The translations under genes were made by a program, and so were the position numbers. The notes beneath the pieces were generated by a model. That model was not told the origin of the DNA and ran no database searches. It was given only the letters and a program-made list of their open reading frames with translations. DNA of 64,000 bases from Lysobacter sp. GX 14042. GTDB taxonomy: Bacteria > Pseudomonadota > Gammaproteobacteria > Xanthomonadales > Xanthomonadaceae. Shown here one piece after another: positions 57,953-64,000 of this stretch; position 1 is the stretch's first letter; the number at the start of each line of letters is the position of its first letter. The stretch spans positions 372,001-436,000 of the forward strand of contig NZ_JAJUWY010000001.1 in the NCBI RefSeq assembly GCF_021390425.1, read 5' to 3'.

Positions 57953-59134
57953 TCAGTCCTGGACGGCAGCGGGGGCGGCATCACCCGCCTGGCCGGCGGC
58001 GACCGCCGGGGCATCCGGGTCGATCACGGTGACCTTGCCGCCATCGCGCACCGCGGCCTTGCCGGCGACCACCACCCGGGCCCCGGGGGCCACGCCCTCG
58101 CGGACCTCGACCCAGGCGCCGTCGACATAGCCCAGCTCGACCGGCGTGCGCACGGCGATGCCGTCGTCGACCACCAGCACTTCGGCCTTCACACCCTGCG
58201 CGTCGACCAGCGCCGCGCGCGGCACCACCAGCGCGTCGGCACGCTGGTCGTAGTCGATCCGCAGGCGGCCGAACATGCCCGGCTGCAGGCGCTCCCTGCC
58301 CTCGAACGCCGCGATCACCCGGAAGGTGCCGCTACCGGCGTCGACCACCGGCGAGATGCGGTCGATCCGGCCCTCAAAATCCTGGCCCGGCAACGCATCC
58401 ACCTGCAGCGTCACCGGCTGCCCGGCGCGCAGGGTGGCCAGTTCGCGTTCGGGCACGTTCAGGGTCGCCTCCAGCCGCGAGGTGTCGACCACCCGCACGA
58501 TCGGCGTGTTGATCTGCACGAAGTTGCCGTGCTTGGGCGTGACCTGGGCCACCACGCCGGAGATCGGCGAGGTGACGTTGGCGTAGGACACTTCCAGCTG
58601 GGCGAGACGGTTGGCGGCCCGGGCGTTCTCCAGGTCGAAGCGGATCCGGTCGAAGTCGGCCGCCGACAGCAGTTGCTGCTCGGCCAGCGACTGCGAGCGC
58701 GCGAACTCCGCTTCCAGCTTGCGCATCTGGGCCCCGGTCTGGGCCTCCTGCAGCCGTGCGCGGTCCGAATCCAGGCGCACCAGCACCTGCCCTGCCTTGA
58801 TCCTCTCGCCCTCGGCCACCAGCACCTCGAGCGCGACGCCGGAAGTCTTGGCCACCACCTGGGCCTCCCCGGGCGCCTCCAGCGCGGCGGTACCGGTGTA
58901 GCTGGCGGCCATCGGCCGCCGCTCGGCGAGCGCCACCTCCACCGGCACCGGCGCGGCTTCCGCCTCGGCGGTCGCCTCGCCCGGGCCTTGGCCGGGACCG
59001 CCACAGGCGGTCAGGCCACCGGCGACAAGGACGCCCCCGAGCAGGACACTCCCGATCAGCGACAGGCGGGTGGCAGCAGCAGAGGCACGAAAGAAGCCGC
59101 GGTGGCGTGCGCGGCGGGAGACTGGCTGTCGCAT
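57953..59134 (-). CDS. RND efflux periplasmic adaptor (membrane fusion protein)
   Basis: 393 residues from ATG 59134. A lipobox GGLTACGG at about residue 44 marks a lipoprotein. The domain order is standard: barrel-sandwich half (GEAQVVAKTSGVALEVLVAE), an alpha-hairpin (KLEAEFARSQSLAEQQLLSA), the second half (SPISGVVAQVTPKHGNFVQI), beta-barrel and membrane-proximal domains. Drives two pump genes behind it, 15 bases away. No outer-membrane channel gene is in the operon. Confidence 0.92.
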   Translation of the reverse strand: MRQPVSRRARHRGFFRASAAATRLSLIGSVLLGGVLVAGGLTACGGPGQGPGEATAEAEAAPVPVEVALAERRPMAASYTGTAALEAPGEAQVVAKTSGVALEVLVAEGERIKAGQVLVRLDSDRARLQEAQTGAQMRKLEAEFARSQSLAEQQLLSAADFDRIRFDLENARAANRLAQLEVSYANVTSPISGVVAQVTPKHGNFVQINTPIVRVVDTSRLEATLNVPERELATLRAGQPVTLQVDALPGQDFEGRIDRISPVVDAGSGTFRVIAAFEGRERLQPGMFGRLRIDYDQRADALVVPRAALVDAQGVKAEVLVVDDGIAVRTPVELGYVDGAWVEVREGVAPGARVVVAGKAAVRDGGKVTVIDPDAPAVAAGQAGDAAPAAVQD

Positions 59135-59393
59135 CGGGAGTCCGGAGTAAGGTGGTGGGACGGGCGTCGGGCCGGCTTGTGCCGGTGTAGTAGATAGGTA
59201 TATCACCAGGCGCCCTCCGCCCCATCCGCCAAAGGTCACGGTGACTGACGGGCGCTGCCGGATCGCAGCTTGCGGCCATGGATGTGTGCGAACGTGAACA
59301 GAAGCTATACTCGGACGATTGCGGGTCAGGGAGGGGGTCGAAGGCTCCCTGGCCATGTCCACCTGCCAGCAACAAGAGAACGCGGACTAGAAC

Positions 59394-59729
59394 ATGATGC
59401 GACCGCTGACCATTGCCGCCTGCCTGACACTTGGCCTGTTCGCCGCGCCCGCCGGGGCCCAGGACGCGGCACCCGCTGCCGGCGACCCTGCCCGTGGCCA
59501 CCAGCTCACCTACACCTGCGTGGGCTGCCACGGCATTGCCGGCTACAAGAACGCCTACCCGAACTACCACGTGCCCAAGATCGGCGGCCAGTCGCAGACC
59601 TACCTGGTCAACGCGCTGGTCGAATACCGCCGCGGCACCCGCAGCCATCCCACGATGCAGGCGCAGGCGCAGGGGTTCAGCGACCAGGACATCGCCGACA
59701 TCGCCGCCTTCCTTTCCGGCCTGCAGTGA
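59394..59729 (+). CDS. Exported c-type cytochrome (single haem, 111 aa)
   Basis: Signal peptide (MRPLTIAACLTLGLFAAPAG), then haem site CVGCHGIAGYKNAYPNYHVP and a distal region with axial-Met candidate HPTMQAQAQGFSDQDIADIA. Class I, related to half of a cytochrome c4. It forms a tandem with the next gene. Periplasmic electron carrier; the partner oxidase or dehydrogenase is not in the window, although the PQQ dehydrogenase family often uses such carriers. Confidence 0.92.
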   Translation: MMRPLTIAACLTLGLFAAPAGAQDAAPAAGDPARGHQLTYTCVGCHGIAGYKNAYPNYHVPKIGGQSQTYLVNALVEYRRGTRSHPTMQAQAQGFSDQDIADIAAFLSGLQ

Positions 59730-59746
59730 GCACGGGAGCCAGAACA

Positions 59747-60163
59747 ATGACCAAGACCCGCTTCTTCCTTGCTCCGCTGGCCGCGGCGGCCCTCCTCTCG
59801 CTGGCGGCCTGCACCTCCGAGGCCCCGGCCGGCGCCGGGGCGGCGCTGCCGGGCATGCCCAAGGGCAACATCGCCGCCGGCGAGCAGCTGGCCAATGCCA
59901 AGGGCGCGGCCACCGGCCAGTCCTGCATCGACTGCCACGGCGCCGACGGCAACGCTCCGATCGACGCCAGCTATCCCCGCCTAGGCGGGCAGTTCGGCGA
60001 CTACCTCGCTTATGCACTGCGTGCCTACCGCGACGGCACCCGCGACCACGCCCTGATGTCGATGCAGGCGCAGGGACTGTCCGACCAGCAGGTCGCCGAC
60101 ATCAGCGTGTACTTCGCCAGCCGCGACTCGCAGCTGCGCTCGCTGCAGGGCGCGCACAACTGA
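59747..60163 (+). CDS. Exported c-type cytochrome (single haem, 138 aa)
   Basis: 138 residues from ATG 59747. A signal peptide with a lipobox-like LAAC at about residue 23, so it may be a lipoprotein. Haem motif CIDCHGADGNAPIDASYPRL, then YALRAYRDGTRDHALMSMQA with axial-Met candidates. Seventeen bases after the previous cytochrome with which it shares the GxRxHxxMxxQAQGxSDQ pattern, so the two are duplicates and together resemble a split diheme c4. Confidence 0.92.
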   Translation: MTKTRFFLAPLAAAALLSLAACTSEAPAGAGAALPGMPKGNIAAGEQLANAKGAATGQSCIDCHGADGNAPIDASYPRLGGQFGDYLAYALRAYRDGTRDHALMSMQAQGLSDQQVADISVYFASRDSQLRSLQGAHN

Positions 60164-60180
60164 CGCCTGCCGGCGGCGCC

Positions 60181-61956
60181 TCAGCCGCCGGTTCCCCCGC
60201 CTTCCTGGAGTTCCGGCTTGAACGGGATGTCCGGCGGCGGCCGTGCGCTGGCCGGCTGCTCGACCATGTTCGGGTCCTCGATGCCGCAGCCGCCCCCGAG
60301 TGCCAGCATCACCGTCTGGCACACGATGGTCTTGCTGGTGCCGGGAATCGGGATGCGCACGGTGGTGACGCTGCGCCGCACCCACTCCTCCAGCAGGGTC
60401 TCGTTCGGCTGCCAGAAGCGGTCGAAGGACGTCGGCTCGTAGTCGGTCGGCGGACGCCGCAGCCAGGTACCGGCACGGTCCAGGTTCTCGATCTCCTCGG
60501 TGATGGTGCCCGGCGCGTTCCCGGTGGCACTGCTGCCCGGCGTATCGGCCAGCCGGACCCGGCCATCGCTGTCGAACAGGCCGGCGGGCTGTCCGGCCTG
60601 GCCGCCGTCGCGCGCGGTGTCCGCGCCACCCCAGTCGTCCGCCCGGCCCGGATCCGGCCAGCCACCCGGCGCCGGCGTCGGCCGCGGGCCGGCGGTGGTC
60701 GCCGCAGCGGGCGCATTGGCCTCGGCTGACGACGCCTGCCCGGCCTCGCCCGCGGGCGGAGCATCCCCGGCGATATCCGGCGCCCGGCCGGCCACCGCCG
60801 GCGGCGCGGCCGCAGTGTCGGATGCGGCCGCGACGTGCACGGCCGGGTCCGCGGGCGCCTGCCCTGCCGGCGCGGCGGGCCGTTCCGGCATCGGGATCGC
60901 GCGCTCGCGGGCGACCCGCTCGGCCGGATCCAGCGATGGCTGCGGCGCCGCGGGCGCAGGACGGCGGAGCTCGGGCGCGGGCGGAAGCGGCGTGGTGACC
61001 GGCATCGGCAGCTCGCGCTCGCCAGGCGTTCTTGAAGGCAGCTGCAGCATCGGCCCGGCGAGCTCCGGGGCCGCGACCCGGGCCGGTTCCAGGCGCCGGG
61101 GTGGCGCCGGGATCTCGCGCTCGGCCGCGTTTCGTGCCGGCGCCTGCAGTTCCGGGGTCGCCAGGGCGCGGTGCACGTCCAGGCTTGGCGGCGGCAGCAG
61201 GAAATCGGCGGTGGTGTCCTCGGACACCGGCTCGGTGACCTGCAGGCGTTGCTCGACCGGCTGCGGCATCGGGACCTCGCGCTCGGCGGGTGCGGCGATG
61301 CTGGCCGGCAATTCGGGCTGGCCGGTCGCGGGCCGCACCTCGAATGCCGGGGCCGGCAAGCCCGCTTCCGCGGCCGGCGCGGGCTCGGCCAGCGCGGGTG
61401 TCGCGGCCGTCGCCGGGACGGCGGTGGCGGCAGGAGCCGCGGGTGCGGTCACGGGAGCTGGATCGGGCATGGGCACCGGTGCCGCCGTGTCCCCGGCCCC
61501 ACCGCCGACCTCGTCCGGCGTGCCTTCGCCGATGAACTGCACCTGCACCACGTCCTCTTCGCCCTGGCGGGCCGCATCGCCCGGACTGATGCCGGTCAGC
61601 AGCAGCCAGAGCAAGGCGAAGAACAGCAGCAGGTGCCATAAAACCGAAAACCCGCCGGCGAATACGCGCAGCGGGCGGTCTTCCGGGTCTTCGGGTTCCC
61701 AGTGCTGCCGCCAGAGCGCGGCGAAGGCGCGCCAGGGACCGGGGTCACCCACCGCCGGGCCCGGCGCGCGCGGTGGCCGGGCCGCCAGCTCGGCGACGAT
61801 CGCCTCCACGTGCGCCGCCGCTTCGGGTGGGGGTGGTGGCTGCCGGAACCACTCGTCCCAGCCCGGCGGCATGTCGCCGGCGCCGCGGGTGCGGTACGCA
61901 TGCAGGCGCATGCGCCGCTGGAGTGCCTGGATGTATGCGTCAGCCGTGGGCATCAA
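60181..61956 (-). CDS. Transmembrane repetitive protein of Xanthomonadaceae
   Basis: 591 residues. Residues 1-100 are soluble (QALQRRMRLHAYRTRGAGDM...), a membrane helix lies at about 103-122 (FSVLWHLLLFFALLWLLLTG), then a long Pro/Ala-rich periplasmic region carries four degenerate EREIPMP-type repeats at about residues 225, 279, 313 and 351. The C-terminal 120 residues are better conserved (AGTWLRRPPTDYEPTSFDRF, VRIPIPGTSKTIVCQTVMLA, GGGCGIEDPNM). Such proteins are annotated in xanthomonads without known function. The layout recalls TonB/TolA-like spanners. Convergent with the cytochrome gene. Confidence 0.8.
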   Translation of the reverse strand: MMPTADAYIQALQRRMRLHAYRTRGAGDMPPGWDEWFRQPPPPPEAAAHVEAIVAELAARPPRAPGPAVGDPGPWRAFAALWRQHWEPEDPEDRPLRVFAGGFSVLWHLLLFFALLWLLLTGISPGDAARQGEEDVVQVQFIGEGTPDEVGGGAGDTAAPVPMPDPAPVTAPAAPAATAVPATAATPALAEPAPAAEAGLPAPAFEVRPATGQPELPASIAAPAEREVPMPQPVEQRLQVTEPVSEDTTADFLLPPPSLDVHRALATPELQAPARNAAEREIPAPPRRLEPARVAAPELAGPMLQLPSRTPGERELPMPVTTPLPPAPELRRPAPAAPQPSLDPAERVARERAIPMPERPAAPAGQAPADPAVHVAAASDTAAAPPAVAGRAPDIAGDAPPAGEAGQASSAEANAPAAATTAGPRPTPAPGGWPDPGRADDWGGADTARDGGQAGQPAGLFDSDGRVRLADTPGSSATGNAPGTITEEIENLDRAGTWLRRPPTDYEPTSFDRFWQPNETLLEEWVRRSVTTVRIPIPGTSKTIVCQTVMLALGGGCGIEDPNMVEQPASARPPPDIPFKPELQEGGGTGG

Positions 61957-61971
61957 CGACGCGCCGGGCGG

Positions 61972-62568
61972 TCAGGCGCGCTGGTCGCGGGCGTAATACG
62001 GCTCCGCGCCGGTGTCATGGTCGGTGGCATCGCGCACCGCCGTGACTCCCGGGACCTTCTGCATCAGGGTCTTCTCGATCCCCTGCTTCAGCGTGACATC
62101 GGCCATCCCGCAGCCGTGGCAGCCACCGCCGAAGCGCAGCACCACCACTCCATCCGCGGTGATCTCCTCCAGGCTGACCATGCCGCGGTGCGAGGCCAGC
62201 TGCGGGTTGATCTCGTTGTCGATCAGGTAGCGCACCCGCTCGACCAGCGAGGCCGACTCCGGTGGCGGGCTGCCCTTGATGCCGGGCGCGCGGATCTGCA
62301 GCTGTCCACCGGTGCCACTGGTCTCGTAATCGATCTGCGCACCGTCCAGGCAGGCGGTGCTGGAGGCGTCCAGCCACAGCGTGAACCCGTCGCAGTCGAT
62401 CGCCCACTCGTCGCCCTTCAGATCCGCCGGTTCGGCGAACTCCAGGCGCACGTCGGCACGCGGGGTGCCGGGGTGCACGGCGCTCAGCCGCACCCCCAGT
62501 TCCGGAAGGGCCTCACGCTCGATCAGCTTGCGGAAGTGTTGCTGGGCGGAATCTGAGATCTGGATCAT
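61972..62568 (-). CDS. nfuA: Fe/S biogenesis protein NfuA
   Basis: 198 residues from ATG 62568. The N-terminal degenerate A-type carrier domain ([20 protein letters not shown]...) has no cysteine ligands. The C-terminal Nfu domain has [20 protein letters not shown] with the CxxC that binds a 4Fe-4S cluster. It delivers clusters under oxidative or iron stress. Length and order match E. coli NfuA. Precedes the repetitive protein gene by 15 bases on the same strand. Confidence 0.96.
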   Translation of the reverse strand: MIQISDSAQQHFRKLIEREALPELGVRLSAVHPGTPRADVRLEFAEPADLKGDEWAIDCDGFTLWLDASSTACLDGAQIDYETSGTGGQLQIRAPGIKGSPPPESASLVERVRYLIDNEINPQLASHRGMVSLEEITADGVVVLRFGGGCHGCGMADVTLKQGIEKTLMQKVPGVTAVRDATDHDTGAEPYYARDQRA

Positions 62569-62663
62569 GCCGGCCATTCTAGCGCCCCGCGGGCGCCGGC
62601 ACCGGCCGGCCGCGTTGCCGTACGATCGCCGTTGCAGAACCGCACAGCCAGAGGACTTCTCCC

Positions 62664-63005
62664 ATGAACGACCTGATTCCCCTCGCCCGCGCCCACTGCA
62701 TGCCCAGGCGCGGCGACGAACACCGCCTGGGCGATGCACGCCTGCGCGAACTGCTGCCCCAGGTCCCGGGCTGGGAGGTGGTCGAGGAAGGCCGGGCGAT
62801 CCGCCGCACCTACACCTTCGAGGACTACTACCGGACCATGGCTTTCGTGAACGCGCTCGCGTTCATCGCCCATCGCGAGGACCACCACCCCGACCTGCAG
62901 GTCCACTACGACCGGGTCGTGGTGCGGTACTCGACCCACGACGCCGGCGGCCTGAGCGAGAACGACTTCATCTGCGCGGCCAAGGCCGACGCCCTGACGG
63001 AGTAG
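62664..63005 (+). CDS. phhB: Pterin-4a-carbinolamine dehydratase
   Basis: 113 residues. Recycles tetrahydrobiopterin-type cofactor after aromatic amino acid hydroxylation. Conserved: [40 protein letters not shown] with the His triad region, [20 protein letters not shown], and [11 protein letters not shown]. Phenylalanine hydroxylase is not in the window. The TonB-like lipoprotein gene starts five bases later. Confidence 0.96.
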   Translation: MNDLIPLARAHCMPRRGDEHRLGDARLRELLPQVPGWEVVEEGRAIRRTYTFEDYYRTMAFVNALAFIAHREDHHPDLQVHYDRVVVRYSTHDAGGLSENDFICAAKADALTE

Positions 63006-63009
63006 GACC

Positions 63010-63438
63010 ATGGACCTGCAACGCCCCACCCGTCTGCTTGCCCCGGCCGCCGCGCTCACGGCGCTGCTGGCGCTGGCGGGCTGCGAGCGCCCGGTCGACT
63101 CCGCCGCGCTGATCACGCCGACCCAGCCCAGGGCCGTGCATACCCCGCCACCGGACTATCCGGCGGAGCTGGCGTGTTACGGCCAGGGCGGCACGGCCGA
63201 CCTGATCATGGAAATCGGCGTAGACGGCAGTCCGCACGAGCTGCGGATCGAGCGCAGCAGCGGCCACCCGCAACTCGACCAGGCGGCACTGGACGCGGTG
63301 GCCGGCTGGGAGTTCACCCCGGGCACCCGCGGCGGCGAGCCGGTGGCGACCGACCTGCGGGTGCCGGTGACCTTCCGGCCGCCGGTCGAGCGCCCGCAGA
63401 TGTGCAACCGCCTCGACGAGCAGCGCCGGGCGGACTGA
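63010..63438 (+). CDS. TonB C-terminal-domain lipoprotein
   Basis: 142 residues. A lipobox LLALAGC at about residue 25 marks a lipoprotein. The rest is a TonB C-terminal fold: HTPPPDYPAELACYGQGGTA, IGVDGSPHELRIERSSGHPQ, LDAVAGWEFTPGTRGGEPVA. The N-terminal TM anchor and proline spacer of true TonB are absent, so a role in energy transfer is doubtful. It is attached to the outer or inner membrane by its lipid. Cotranscribed with phhB. Confidence 0.87.
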   Translation: MDLQRPTRLLAPAAALTALLALAGCERPVDSAALITPTQPRAVHTPPPDYPAELACYGQGGTADLIMEIGVDGSPHELRIERSSGHPQLDQAALDAVAGWEFTPGTRGGEPVATDLRVPVTFRPPVERPQMCNRLDEQRRAD

Positions 63439-63450
63439 GCACCTCCCGCC

Positions 63451-64000
63451 TCAGCGTCCGCCGGCGAGGCGGTCCAGCACGTCGGTCAGCTCGGCCGGCA
63501 GCGGTGCATTGAGCAGGTACGGGGTCCGTCCCCCGTCCAGTTCGAATTCCAGCGTGGACGAGTGCAGGAACAGCCGCCGCAGGCCGGCCTTCGCCCGCAG
63601 CCGCTTGTTGGCCTCCGGTTCGCCGTACTTGTCGTCGCCGGCCACCGGATGGCCGATGTGGCGCGCGTGGGCGCGGATCTGGTGGGTCCGGCCGGTCTCG
63701 ATCCGCACCTCGCAATAGGAATGCCCGGCCACCCGCTCGAGGGCGCGGAAGTGGCTCAGCGACGGCTTGCCCTCCGGGCTCACCTGCACGTGGCGCTCGC
63801 CCCCCTGGCGCAGGCCCACGTGCAGCGGGGCGTCCACGCTCATCATCCCGTCCGGCATCCGTCCGGTGAGCAGGGCCAGGTAGCGCTTCTCGATGCCGCC
63901 TTCCTCGCGCATCAGCGCCTGCAGTTCGATCAGCGCCGAGCGCTTCTTGGCGACCACCAGCAATCCGGAGGTGTCGCGGTCCAGCCGGTGCACCAGCTCG
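63451..64000 (-). CDS. RluA-family pseudouridine synthase, C-terminal part (cut by window edge)
   Basis: The frame is open to base 64000. The catalytic motif HRLDRDTSGLLVVAKK is present with its Asp, followed by GIEKRYLALLTG, VSPEGKPSLSHFRALERVAG, and the RIETGRTHQIRAHARHIGHP block of RluA/RluC/RluD enzymes. Isomerises uridines in rRNA or tRNA. The C-terminus is short and matches RluC, but the missing N-terminal S4 domain would be needed to decide. Confidence 0.9.
   Translation of the reverse strand, partial: ELVHRLDRDTSGLLVVAKKRSALIELQALMREEGGIEKRYLALLTGRMPDGMMSVDAPLHVGLRQGGERHVQVSPEGKPSLSHFRALERVAGHSYCEVRIETGRTHQIRAHARHIGHPVAGDDKYGEPEANKRLRAKAGLRRLFLHSSTLEFELDGGRTPYLLNAPLPAELTDVLDRLAGGR

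Overview
The window looks like a chromosomal segment of a high-GC gammaproteobacterium of the Xanthomonadaceae (Lysobacteraceae), closest in flavour to Lysobacter, Luteimonas or Xanthomonas. The grounds are gene content and order: ppsR/ppsA with orn, tadA, yggS, guaA, guaB, folD; aguA-aguB; the family-restricted 'transmembrane repetitive protein'; a dif site of the xanthomonad type; and uniformly high GC with GTG/TTG starts. I could not run a search, so the genus is an inference.

Layout. 1-2.4 kb: the 5' part of a TonB-dependent receptor, a 3-methyladenine DNA glycosylase, and a small secreted DUF4124-like gene that is broken by one extra G. 2.4-10.8 kb: an apparently complete inovirus (filamentous phage) prophage of about 8.4 kb. 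It sits in the chromosomal dif site, so this part of the window should be at the replication terminus. Its order is repressor (minus strand), operator, a run of tiny translationally coupled early genes including a DNA-methyltransferase-like gene and a tandemly duplicated membrane mini-gene, replication initiator, ssDNA-binding protein, small membrane protein, major coat protein, terminator, pIII-like adsorption protein, pVI-like DUF2523 protein, Zot/pI assembly ATPase, small membrane protein, secreted DUF4124-like protein, and a DUF3653-like gene on the minus strand. No secretin gene is present, so export would have to use a host secretin. The attachment site lies inside the 3' end of the repressor gene, so integration gives the repressor a different C-terminus from the one encoded by the circular phage.

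10.8-15.6 kb: DUF411 protein, OprB-type porin and a membrane-bound PQQ glucose dehydrogenase, a plausible outer-membrane-to-periplasm sugar oxidation pair. 15.7-34.3 kb: housekeeping genes, namely tRNA-Glu and tRNA-Ala, the divergent ppsR/ppsA pair, orn, tadA, yggS, guaA-guaB, folD, a rhodanese-MoeB/ThiF fusion, and the chain rlmN-pilW/pilF-rodZ-like-yfgM-bamB-der, with ndk at its head. 34.5-38.8 kb: a PsrA-like TetR regulator with a clear palindromic operator, driving a beta-oxidation pair (fadB/fadN-like plus fadA). 38.9-47.3 kb: envelope block on the minus strand: cmk, rpsA, ihfB, lapA, lapB, a WecA/WbpL-type glycosyltransferase, a WbpM-type dehydratase and galU. This is the himD-wbpL-wbpM backbone of O-antigen loci with nothing inserted between its members.

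47.4-64 kb: zinc-independent L36, a small secreted protein, agmatine catabolism (aguA, aguB), a TraB-family membrane protein, a three-gene RND efflux operon (one adaptor and two different pump subunits), two small cytochromes c, the transmembrane repetitive protein, nfuA, phhB, a TonB-like lipoprotein and the 3' part of an RluA-family pseudouridine synthase. GGCGCAATA-armed palindromes sit between convergent genes at 38.8 kb and 51.3 kb and look like a REP family of this genome.
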